Shown here: positions 6,297-14,532 of the stretch, piece by piece
How positions within the stretch are numbered: the stretch's first letter is position 1
How the letters are laid out: every line of letters begins with the position of its first letter
DNA from: an uncultured Pseudomonadota bacterium
GTDB lineage: Bacteria > Pseudomonadota > Gammaproteobacteria > Burkholderiales > Methylophilaceae
Assembly: GCA_903854305.1 (NCBI GenBank)
Contig: CAINWC010000254.1
Location: 1-23,527 of the forward strand
Reading direction: 5' to 3'
DNA: 23,527 bases
The notes under the pieces: model-generated
Databases searched by the model: none
Told to the model about the DNA's origin: nothing
What the model saw: the letters and a program-made list of their open reading frames with translations, nothing else
Translations under genes and position numbers: made by a program

Positions 6297-7907
6297 CTAT
6301 TTTACCTCAGGCGCATCTAACGCCTTGAGTATCACTTTCAGTTTAAATAAAGCGGGTTGCTTTTGGGTAGATTGCTCATCAGACGTACTACCCTGCAAAT
6401 CGACAAACGAACTCATGTTCACCGGCTCTTGCAGGACTTCTACTTTGGCGACTCTATTATCTTTTTTCAACGTTGCCACAAAATTATTCACACTGTTTAA
6501 CGCGCCGCGATAATCACCATTAAAGTTTGATATTTCCGCCGTCACAAAACCTAATTCATTTAATTTGGTTTGGTCTACGGTCTGTGCCACGTTGGCATTG
6601 GCCTGCACATTGGTGATGGGCAATGCAATCAACTTATCATCATCTTTAACATTAACATCGCTGTTTAATGCCCAGCGCAATCGATCTAACTGCACCTCTG
6701 GTGATTGCTCTAACGCCGCACTGACCACCAACATTACACGTCTTGGTGATTTTGGGTAAGACGCAATGGTTTTATCTAATTCAACCGCCGTCTTTAAATT
6801 ATCAGCACTGATCGATGTCGCAGGGAAGTTTTTTGCCACCTCATCATAACGATGCTGCTGTATAACCGTATCTTGCGCGGCTTGATTGAACGCGGCTTTA
6901 AAATCCATACCCTGCTTAAAAAACCAGGCTGCGGTGCTTAAACCAATCAACCCTAGCACTACAGTCGCGATTGTTATTGCCTGTTTAATCTTGCTAAATT
7001 GATGCTGTTTGGTTAGCCGCTCTGGCGCCAGATTATCCACCACTTGCCCACTAGCCAATAGTTGCATGTGTAGTAACTCTGGCATTTGTTGCATCAAACT
7101 TGCGGGCAGATTCAAGTTTTTTGCAATTTGACTCAAACTAACATCTACGCATGTTAAACCTTGCTCTTCACTGATACCTTGGCTAATTTGCTGTGTATTG
7201 CCATCGATACTGACCAACACTAAATTGAGCGGCGTTTCGCGCGTAATAAAACGCTGGCTCATTAAATACAATCGCGTTTTTTCTGTTTCAACCAAATAAA
7301 AATAGCCTAGTTGATTGGCTGCGGTTGGCACATTGGGCACCAAGCGACTCATGCGTAACCGCCCGTTGTGCAGATAAGTTTGGCGTAAACCTGATGATAG
7401 TTTTTCACATAACAATATATGTGGCGCCATTAACTTAAGCTGTTTCACCAATACTTGGCTGAGCATAGGCAACAAATATATACCGACTAATTGCGCTGCT
7501 GCCGCTTGGATTTGCGCGACCCAATCCTGCAAAAAGTCGTCATTGTTTAAAGCGACAAATAAAAATCGATCATCCTTGCGATTATTAGCTTCACGATCGA
7601 TAAAGTGCGCAGTACGGTAATCTAAACCACGATAAAACTGGTTGAGCTTACGTGCTATAAGCTCGCGTTTAGCCGCACCTGATGTGTGAGGAACACTCTC
7701 TAAACGGTAATCTTCTTCAACGGCATCTGCCAGTAAATACACTGGCGTGGCTGGGTATTGTTGTAAAAACTCGGCAAAAGCTTCATGGCCGGCTTCATTA
7801 TTTGCAAACGTTTGGCTGCCCTGCAATTTACCTGCATGCCAAAGCCCAGCCAGTAAATTATTGGCTGTGGCGCATAATACTAATTTTTTTTGACTGCCGT
7901 TAAACAT
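6297..7907 (-). CDS. MshI-like assembly platform protein (PilM-like cytoplasmic domain plus PilN-like membrane and periplasmic part)
   Basis: A 536-residue protein in two halves. Residues 1 to about 300 are soluble and have the length and feel of a PilM/GspL actin-like cytoplasmic domain, though I cannot trace its ATP motifs with confidence. A single membrane helix lies at about 310-330 (AITIATVVLGLIGLSTAAWFF). The remaining 200 residues are periplasmic with coiled-coil character and ferredoxin-like alternation, as in PilN. One polypeptide thus covers what type IVa pili split into PilM and PilN, as GspL does in T2SS and MshI can in MSHA systems. No clear ribosome binding site is visible before the ATG. 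Confidence 0.65.
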   Translation of the reverse strand: MFNGSQKKLVLCATANNLLAGLWHAGKLQGSQTFANNEAGHEAFAEFLQQYPATPVYLLADAVEEDYRLESVPHTSGAAKRELIARKLNQFYRGLDYRTAHFIDREANNRKDDRFLFVALNNDDFLQDWVAQIQAAAAQLVGIYLLPMLSQVLVKQLKLMAPHILLCEKLSSGLRQTYLHNGRLRMSRLVPNVPTAANQLGYFYLVETEKTRLYLMSQRFITRETPLNLVLVSIDGNTQQISQGISEEQGLTCVDVSLSQIAKNLNLPASLMQQMPELLHMQLLASGQVVDNLAPERLTKQHQFSKIKQAITIATVVLGLIGLSTAAWFFKQGMDFKAAFNQAAQDTVIQQHRYDEVAKNFPATSISADNLKTAVELDKTIASYPKSPRRVMLVVSAALEQSPEVQLDRLRWALNSDVNVKDDDKLIALPITNVQANANVAQTVDQTKLNELGFVTAEISNFNGDYRGALNSVNNFVATLKKDNRVAKVEVLQEPVNMSSFVDLQGSTSDEQSTQKQPALFKLKVILKALDAPEVK

Positions 7908-7951
7908 GGTTTAAATTATCTTTTAAATCATTTTGTTAATCTATAAGTCGA

Positions 7952-9157
7952 TTAGATTTTGAGTTTACTAAATGAGTCATATACTGGACCCAGCACTGAA
8001 TACATAATAAAGCCAAGAATGGCGCCTAACAATACTGTGAGCGCAGGCTCGATCATTTTAAGCATCTTTTGCATGGAGTCATTCACATCGCGGTCATAAA
8101 AATAACTAATGTTAAGTAGCGATTTATCCAGCTTGCCTGAGCTTTCGCCCACGCGAATCATACGCACCACTAGCGGCGGAAACAAACCTGCATTACGGAA
8201 ACTTTCACTCATAGAATCACCCGCGCTAATTTGTGCATGCACGCGGCTAAGCGCATCTGCCACTACGCGATTACCGACAATTTTTTCGCAAATCTTGATG
8301 GCATCTAAAATTGGAATGCCGGTTTGATACATGAGTGCAAAATAGCGCGCGAACCGCGCCATAATGATCTTATGCAAAATTGGACCAGTAATGGGCAAGT
8401 TCAGTTTAATCATATCGAACCGATAACGCGCCATGGGATTGGTCTTAATAATCGCGGCTAAGCTAATAAAAGCTAACACCGGCACACCAATTAATAGCCA
8501 CCAATAATTAACGAACGCATTAGAAATAGCAATCAATACCTTGGTATTTAACGGCAGCTCTTGCCCCATATTACGCAAAAATGAGGTCATTTGCGGCACG
8601 AGATAACTCATTAAAAAAGCCACCGCGCCCAATACTACTACGGCTACAAAAGCGGGATAAGCCAATAGCTTTTTAGTTTGTGACATCAATTCATCTTGCC
8701 AGCGAATGGTTTCAAACAAGTTATTAAATACCACGGGCAATTGGCCAGTTTGTTCACCGGCATCAATCAAACTCACAAATACTTCGCTAAACACGCCCGG
8801 ATGCTCTGCCAGTGCTTGCGATAGCATCTTACCGCCTTCAACTTCCGCACTGACTGCGCCTAACACTTTTTGAAAATATGGGTTGGGATTGCTTTCGCGC
8901 AAATCATTCAAACATTCCAACAAAGGCACACCAGCGCTGCTGAGTTGCTCAATCTGAAAGCAGAACATCACTAAATCTTGATTGCTTACTTTATTGCGAT
9001 TCAACAAACTTGTCGATTTTTTTGCAGGGCGAAAGGTAATTAAATCTAAGCCCATACGCTCTAAGCGAATTTCTAAATCCACCTCATTGAGCGCATCGAT
9101 CTGCCCCATCGCTGGGCGACCTAACTTATCTATCGCTTTATAATTAAATGATGGCAT
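7952..9157 (-). CDS. gspF: MshG/GspF/PilC-type inner-membrane platform protein
   Basis: A 401-residue polytopic protein with two tandem GspF cytoplasmic domains (about 65-190 and 265-390). Membrane segments are at about 165-190, 215-240 and 370-392. Typical phrases are VMFCFQIEQLSSAGVPLLECL, a SLIDAGEQTGQLP stretch, ARFARYFALMYQTGIPIL and RMIRVGESSGKLDKSL. These match the second-helix and repeat motifs of GspF, PilC and MshG. The protein anchors the assembly ATPase and probably rotates or scoops pilin subunits into the fibre. It begins five bases after the ATPase gene stop, so the two are almost certainly co-translated. The family is certain; the name MshG is inferred from context. Confidence 0.95.
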   Translation of the reverse strand: MPSFNYKAIDKLGRPAMGQIDALNEVDLEIRLERMGLDLITFRPAKKSTSLLNRNKVSNQDLVMFCFQIEQLSSAGVPLLECLNDLRESNPNPYFQKVLGAVSAEVEGGKMLSQALAEHPGVFSEVFVSLIDAGEQTGQLPVVFNNLFETIRWQDELMSQTKKLLAYPAFVAVVVLGAVAFLMSYLVPQMTSFLRNMGQELPLNTKVLIAISNAFVNYWWLLIGVPVLAFISLAAIIKTNPMARYRFDMIKLNLPITGPILHKIIMARFARYFALMYQTGIPILDAIKICEKIVGNRVVADALSRVHAQISAGDSMSESFRNAGLFPPLVVRMIRVGESSGKLDKSLLNISYFYDRDVNDSMQKMLKMIEPALTVLLGAILGFIMYSVLGPVYDSFSKLKI

Positions 9158-9162
9158 TAAAA

Positions 9163-10884
9163 TTAAGCGCCAATCTTGCTAACATTTAATCGGCTAGTGA
9201 GGTCTATCACCCGCATCACTTCCGTCACGCTGGTATAACCTTCCAAAATGCGGCGTACGCCATCTTCTGCCAGCGTAACAAACCCTTTATCCAGCGCCAT
9301 TCTCTGCAGCTCATCTAAATGCGCGCGGCGTGAAATCAACGAATCCATATCGCTATCAATGCGTAACAACTCAATAATGGCCATACGTCCACGATAGCCG
9401 TTTTGATTACATTGCTTGCACCCTTTAGGTTTGTAAATCTGGGGCTTATCGCTAGGCTTTAATCTAAGCACCTTACGCTCAAGATCATCTGGTGCATACG
9501 CGGCTTTACAATGCGGACATAACACTCTGACCAAGCGCTGCGCCACCACACCGATAATATTGCCCGCCATAATGTCGGGCAAAATGCCAATATCAGTTAA
9601 GCGTGGGAATGCGCCCAACGCCGAGTTGGTATGTAAGGTACTAAATACCTGATGTCCCGTCATGGCTGCGCGAAACGCCATAGTTGCGGTATCCGTATCA
9701 CGAATTTCGCCGACTAAAATAATGTCAGGATCTTGTCGCATAATAGAGCGAATGCCGTTGGCAAAATCGACCTTATTCACTTCGGCCACCGAGGTTTGGC
9801 GCATCATGGCTACTGGATATTCCACTGGATCTTCCAGTGTCATAATATTCACCGCTTCAGTATTTTGGTGCGATAGTAATGAGTAAAGCGTCGTTGTTTT
9901 ACCGCTACCCGTTGGCCCTGTGACAATCAAAATACCTTCTGGGCGCGTCATCATCAAACGCAGCTCGTCTAATATTGCCGGACGTAAGCCCATACGCTCC
10001 ATCGGGATGATCGATTTTTCACGATCCAGTACACGTAATACGATGTTTTCGCCGTGAATAGTCGGATGTGTTGACACCCGGAAATCGATCGGACGTCCGC
10101 ATAAGTTCATACTCAGGCGACCATCTTGCGGCGCTCGGGTTTCGGCAATATCCAAGCCACTGACCACTTTAAGCCGTACTGCAACGCCACCCCAATAGCT
10201 TTTATGCAAACTGCGAATTTGTTGCAGCACACCATCTATTCTGTAGCGGATACGTAAAAACGAATGCTCTGGTTCAAAGTGAATATCCGATGCGCCGCGT
10301 TTCACCGCATCCATCAGCAACGCACCGACCAATCGCACGACTGGCTGCGTATACTCATCGCCATCAGCTGCTAAACTTTGATAATCGATTTCACCGGTTT
10401 CAATTTCACGCAAAATGCCATCAACAGATAACTCATAACCGTAAAACTGGTCGATAAACTCTTCAAGTTGCGCTTCAGCGGCCAGCACTGGTTTAAGTTG
10501 TATTTGCCCGCCCAACATGGCGCGCAGCTGATCCAGCGCCACCACGTTAAACATATCGGCCATGGCAACCACCATGACTTTACTGGTATCCTCATACGCT
10601 ACAGGCAGCAAATGATAGCGTCGAGAGAAATCTTGCGGCACCATTTGCAACGCTTCAATATCAGCCACTACGGTCGATAAATCAATACTCTCTTGACCAA
10701 TCGTATGCGCCACAGTATCACGCACCATCGCCTCTGTCACAAAGCCTAATCGCACCAACTGGCGGCCTAAAGGTAAATCATTCTGCTCTTGCTCAATAAG
10801 CGCAATGCGAAGCTGATCCTGGCTAATCAGCCCTTGCTGCACCATTAACTCACCTAAGCGAAGTTTAAGTCGTTGCGCAGTCAT
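9163..10884 (-). CDS. mshE: MshE/GspE/PilB-type assembly ATPase with MshEN domain
   Basis: A 573-residue hexameric ATPase that powers fibre extension from the cytoplasm. The N-terminal 150 residues form an MshEN (GspE N-terminal) domain starting RLGELMVQQGLISQDQL. The motor has Walker A GPTGSGKT (323-330), the Asp box around TLEDPVEY (349-356), Walker B DPDIILVGEIRD (about 385-396) and the His box near STLHTNSALGA. Four cysteines (456, 459, 489, 492) in CPHC and CKQC form the expected zinc site. All catalytic elements are intact. The N-terminal motif matches the c-di-GMP-binding pattern described for Vibrio MshE. Its start lies 80 bases after the TPR gene. Confidence 0.95.
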   Translation of the reverse strand: MTAQRLKLRLGELMVQQGLISQDQLRIALIEQEQNDLPLGRQLVRLGFVTEAMVRDTVAHTIGQESIDLSTVVADIEALQMVPQDFSRRYHLLPVAYEDTSKVMVVAMADMFNVVALDQLRAMLGGQIQLKPVLAAEAQLEEFIDQFYGYELSVDGILREIETGEIDYQSLAADGDEYTQPVVRLVGALLMDAVKRGASDIHFEPEHSFLRIRYRIDGVLQQIRSLHKSYWGGVAVRLKVVSGLDIAETRAPQDGRLSMNLCGRPIDFRVSTHPTIHGENIVLRVLDREKSIIPMERMGLRPAILDELRLMMTRPEGILIVTGPTGSGKTTTLYSLLSHQNTEAVNIMTLEDPVEYPVAMMRQTSVAEVNKVDFANGIRSIMRQDPDIILVGEIRDTDTATMAFRAAMTGHQVFSTLHTNSALGAFPRLTDIGILPDIMAGNIIGVVAQRLVRVLCPHCKAAYAPDDLERKVLRLKPSDKPQIYKPKGCKQCNQNGYRGRMAIIELLRIDSDMDSLISRRAHLDELQRMALDKGFVTLAEDGVRRILEGYTSVTEVMRVIDLTSRLNVSKIGA

Positions 10885-10964
10885 CTAGCGACCCAGATTA
10901 TCCATAATAGAACTGCATGTTGCGTTAATATCTACCATTATATTTTTGTCATTTAAATCGTTAA

Positions 10965-12488
10965 TTATTGGAGCGCTTTAATTCTGGCTTCTAACTGCGC
11001 TTTATCCGGACTACTTGCGCCAGATTTATTCAGCAACTCTAATGCACGCTGATACTGCCTTAAAGCGAGATTAGACTTACCCATTTGATCCAAACTAATG
11101 GCCAGATTAAACGCATAATCTGCATTATTTGGCGCAAATCGGCTGGCATTAAAATAGGCTTCTTGCGCGGATGGCCACTGACTTTGCTCTGCGTACAAAT
11201 TACCCAAAGAGGCATGCAAATTTGCCGCTTCCGGTTGCTGCGCCAACAAATTTTTTATGCGACTTTCCGTACCAACCATGTCGGTATTGGCTTGTGGGCT
11301 CACCATTGCAGATTGCGCGATGATATTTCTAGGCTCAATCTCCAATACCTTTTGATACCAACCCTGTGCATCCGCCTCACGTCCTTGCCGTTGCGCAATG
11401 GCCGCCATGCCTAGCAATGCATCAATATTACGTACATCGCGTTGTAACACCTGCCGATATTGCTGTTGTGCAGAAGTATCTTCTCCGCGACTAAACGCCT
11501 GATAGGCGGCAAGCAATGTTGGATCAACCCCAGCGGCTGGAACGCGGCTAATGAGCTTTACTGGCGCATGTTTTGATGTGTTTTGTGACAAGCCTTCCAT
11601 TGCACCACTTACTTGCGTTTCGCTATCTGTGAGCAATTCATCACGACTATTTTTTAATCTTTTAGCTTGTAATTTTTTTTGTGTGCCATTGTTGGCAACA
11701 ACCTCATTGAGGCTAGATGCCGCTCCAACCTTAGATTTAGCTTCGGCTTTAACCGCGGCACTTTCAATTGCCGCCACAGGCGCTGCTTGTGGCAATACCG
11801 TTAATTCTACTGGCGCGGGCTGAACTGGTGTTGCAACCACATTCTCAGTAGGCGTAAGCATTGGCGCAGCTGGCTTAACCACCACAACTGCTGGCGCCGT
11901 TACATGATGGAAGTAGGTATAACCCTGCAAACCAAGCCATATCATCAAAGCACCCACAACGCCAATCGCTACTAATGCTAATTTTGAACTAGATGTTTTA
12001 GCGGCCTGATTTGCCACAAAGGCTTTAGCTGCGGTTTTTTGATTAATTTCAGCGGCCTGAGCGGCTGGTGGCTTAATGGTTAAAGCTTCAGCGAATGGCG
12101 CAACTGCTTTATTGGCAGGCTTTTTTACTTGAGGTACGTCTTGTGAGCCGCCTTTTGAAAAACCAGACTGATTATTTGCTTTTTCTGAGTGTTTAACTGC
12201 GCCAGATTTAGGTTTTGCGTATTTATTGGTGGCCAAAGGTGCTTCAGTTAAACCTGCTTCTTCAGCTAATGATAAATAATTTTCGACAAAAGAACCTTTA
12301 ACACTCGCGGCTTCTGATGGGGGTGTTGCAATATTGTCCGCAACACTTTCAGGAACCGCTTGATCAGCGCCCAACATTTGCTCAAACTCAATAGGCGTCA
12401 GCTCTAAAGCTAAAGGCGCAGCAACAACACGCTCTCCCGCCTGCTTATCTTTTTCAGCGCTGGCCAATGCTTTAATGAGTAAACTCAT
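10965..12488 (-). CDS. MshN-like TPR protein of the pilus machine
   Basis: A 507-residue protein. The N-terminus (MSLLIKALASAEKDKQAGE) resembles MshN and related secretion proteins. A long Ala/Pro/Lys-rich, probably disordered cytoplasmic part runs to about 165. One membrane helix follows (about 169-191), then a second Pro/Val/Ala-rich linker, and from about 325 several tetratricopeptide repeats, for example LAAYQAFSRGEDTSAQQQYR and ALLGMAAIAQRQGREADAQ. The TPRs should lie in the periplasm and bind a partner such as the secretin or pilin. Its place between the secretin (7 bases upstream) and the ATPase matches MSHA-type gene sets. The linkers are simple-sequence and probably fast evolving. 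Confidence 0.75.
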   Translation of the reverse strand: MSLLIKALASAEKDKQAGERVVAAPLALELTPIEFEQMLGADQAVPESVADNIATPPSEAASVKGSFVENYLSLAEEAGLTEAPLATNKYAKPKSGAVKHSEKANNQSGFSKGGSQDVPQVKKPANKAVAPFAEALTIKPPAAQAAEINQKTAAKAFVANQAAKTSSSKLALVAIGVVGALMIWLGLQGYTYFHHVTAPAVVVVKPAAPMLTPTENVVATPVQPAPVELTVLPQAAPVAAIESAAVKAEAKSKVGAASSLNEVVANNGTQKKLQAKRLKNSRDELLTDSETQVSGAMEGLSQNTSKHAPVKLISRVPAAGVDPTLLAAYQAFSRGEDTSAQQQYRQVLQRDVRNIDALLGMAAIAQRQGREADAQGWYQKVLEIEPRNIIAQSAMVSPQANTDMVGTESRIKNLLAQQPEAANLHASLGNLYAEQSQWPSAQEAYFNASRFAPNNADYAFNLAISLDQMGKSNLALRQYQRALELLNKSGASSPDKAQLEARIKALQ

Positions 12489-12495
12489 AGTAAAC

Positions 12496-14409
12496 TTATC
12501 TCTCGCCGACAGTGTCTAGCGTTTGCTTTAACTGCTGCGAAGGCAGGTATTGCTTGTAAGTAGATAACTCATCGCTCTCTAAACTTGCATTTGGAATAAC
12601 CGTTGGACGTAAGAAAATAACGAGCTCAGTTTTTTGAGACGATTCATTTTTAGCTTTAAATGCATTACCAATTACCGGAGCATTCATCACACCCGGAATA
12701 CCATTAGAAGTATTAGAGATGTCATCTTGCATCAGCCCACCTAATATGACGGTATTCCCACTATTTACTTGCAGCATTGATTCCATTTCCCTTACCTGTA
12801 TTTGTGGAATTACGCTTATTGTTGTTGTTCTTATTCCAGTGATGCTGGTGGTGGTTAAAGATGGATTAGGGTCTTGAACACCTGTCCCAAATTGCCTTGC
12901 AATGGTGGGGCGCACGTTAAGGGTCACCGCACTATTCTCATTAATTTGTGGCGTTACTGACATCCAAACACCGACCGGGATTGTATGTGGTGTTGTTGTA
13001 AATGTTGTAATCGCAGGGCTTACGCTTGTACCTGCCGTTGTATTGGCTTCAATCGTGAAATAAACTAAATTATCAACCACTTTAAGAATTGCCGTTTGAC
13101 TGTTTAACACCATCAATTTTGGGCTAGACAGCACTTTGGTATTTCCAAAGGTTTGCAACATACGAATGGAAGCTGCCAAATCACCCAGCGCCGTTGCCTT
13201 GGTATAGCCAATCGCTATTGCTGGTGCTGCATTTAAACTCGCGCCTAAAAGTTGTTGTTGGAAAGTAAATCCAGAACCCAAGCGACTCCAATCCACACCC
13301 GCTTGATATTGATCATTTAAAACAATTTCAACTATTGATGCCTCAATTAACACTTGGCGCTTTGCCCCCGCCTGCACTTTATCTATAAACTCTTGTATGC
13401 TTTGATGCTGCCGTTGCGTGGCTCTTACACTCAACACCCCAGTTTCTTTATTGGCGATCACTGAAGCGGCAAATAAGGTTTTATATTCTTTTAGGTTTTT
13501 TTCTGAACTTTCCTTTACGCCACCTTGTATGTTCTGGTCTCCAGAACCACTGACAGCACCACTTGCACCCTGTGCGTTTTGGTTTCCAGTACTGTTTTTA
13601 CCACCAGCAGCATTGTTACCTCGAGAGCTTTCTGAAACATATCCTGTTCCCTGCGTTTGAGCATCATATTGCGCCTGCAATCTTGCATCTGAACCCAAGC
13701 GTTTTACAAGCACCTCTTTATCACTTTCCGCTAGAATTTCTCTAATATTTCCAATTAAAGAATCCCAAAAATAATTCTTGGATTCAGATTCAACAGAGGT
13801 GGATGAAAGGTTTGAGCCACCACCGGGAGCAGAAGTACCGACAGCTGGACTTGATGCAATTTGATTAGAAACACTAATACCACCCTTGGTTGTTCTTTGC
13901 ATATTCACGTAGTTAATTTGATACGTTCTCAGTACAGGCGAATCTGGTGCAATAATTAGCACATTACCCTGAACTTTATAGGTTAAATCTACTTGCCTAG
14001 ACAAGCGCTCCAATATAGCTGGCAAGGTTTGATCAACGGCATTTATGGTGACACGCCCTTGAATAGAGGGATGAATGTCAACATTAAGCTTGCTATCGCG
14101 CGCGATGGCGAAGAGCACTTCTTTAACTGGGGTGTCGTACACGACAATACTATAAACCTGCTCTTTGGCCTGTGGCTTTGGTGGAGGCAGATAGGTATTA
14201 TTGGTGACTGGTTTTGGAATGCCGCCTGCTGCTACGGGTTTGTCCGCAGCGACATTGGCTGCAGCCTGATTAGTCGCAGTGTTTTTTCCATCAATATGGC
14301 CATCTATATGGCCGTTAGATGGCTGAACTTTTGATTGGTGTGCACATGCCGACAGGCCCAAAACAAAAGTCATGCACAGCAACGGTAAAATTTGTTTATT
14401 ATTTGCCAC
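12496..14409 (-). CDS. mshL: MshL-type outer-membrane secretin lipoprotein
   Basis: A 637-residue secretin. A lipoprotein signal ends at the lipobox LSAC (Cys22). An STN/N0-type domain lies at about 85-155 (YSIVVYDTPVKEVLFAIARD). A variable Gly/Asn/Ser-rich insert at about 255-300 is probably flexible. The secretin barrel runs from about 350 to 615, with VLIEASIVEIVLND, LVYFTIEANT and the signature GNTVILGGLMQDDISN followed by PVIGNAFKAK and ELVIFLRPTVI. It forms the outer-membrane pore for the fibre. The start is GTG, with GGGAG about 11 bases upstream. A 123-base gap separates it from the MshM-like gene, so it could have its own promoter. A small GHIDGHIDG duplication follows the lipobox. 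Confidence 0.9.
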   Translation of the reverse strand: MANNKQILPLLCMTFVLGLSACAHQSKVQPSNGHIDGHIDGKNTATNQAAANVAADKPVAAGGIPKPVTNNTYLPPPKPQAKEQVYSIVVYDTPVKEVLFAIARDSKLNVDIHPSIQGRVTINAVDQTLPAILERLSRQVDLTYKVQGNVLIIAPDSPVLRTYQINYVNMQRTTKGGISVSNQIASSPAVGTSAPGGGSNLSSTSVESESKNYFWDSLIGNIREILAESDKEVLVKRLGSDARLQAQYDAQTQGTGYVSESSRGNNAAGGKNSTGNQNAQGASGAVSGSGDQNIQGGVKESSEKNLKEYKTLFAASVIANKETGVLSVRATQRQHQSIQEFIDKVQAGAKRQVLIEASIVEIVLNDQYQAGVDWSRLGSGFTFQQQLLGASLNAAPAIAIGYTKATALGDLAASIRMLQTFGNTKVLSSPKLMVLNSQTAILKVVDNLVYFTIEANTTAGTSVSPAITTFTTTPHTIPVGVWMSVTPQINENSAVTLNVRPTIARQFGTGVQDPNPSLTTTSITGIRTTTISVIPQIQVREMESMLQVNSGNTVILGGLMQDDISNTSNGIPGVMNAPVIGNAFKAKNESSQKTELVIFLRPTVIPNASLESDELSTYKQYLPSQQLKQTLDTVGER

Positions 14410-14486
14410 AGCCTATTTACTCCCAACTTATTGCTTTAAGTTACATTTTCTTACATATTTTGCATAATACCGTAAAATATTCAATA

Positions 14487-14515
14487 AATATCTGATGAAT
14501 ATCAAATATTAACAA
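14487..14515 (-). promoter_or_regulatory. Weak candidate promoter ahead of the secretin gene
   Basis: On the minus strand TTGTTA (14515-14510) and GATATT (14492-14487) are separated by 17 bases, matching the vegetative consensus at four of six positions in each box. The 123-base gap between the two genes is A+T rich and is the longest gap among the structural genes. An internal promoter is possible but not proven, because such matches are common in A+T-rich DNA. Confidence 0.22.
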
Positions 14516-14532
14516 TAAGTTACCCGTGTTTT

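Noticed and set aside
13418..13745. Plus-strand open frames opposite the secretin gene
   Set aside because: They are antisense to a well-conserved secretin, have odd compositions and no ribosome binding sites or recognisable domains; they are shadows.
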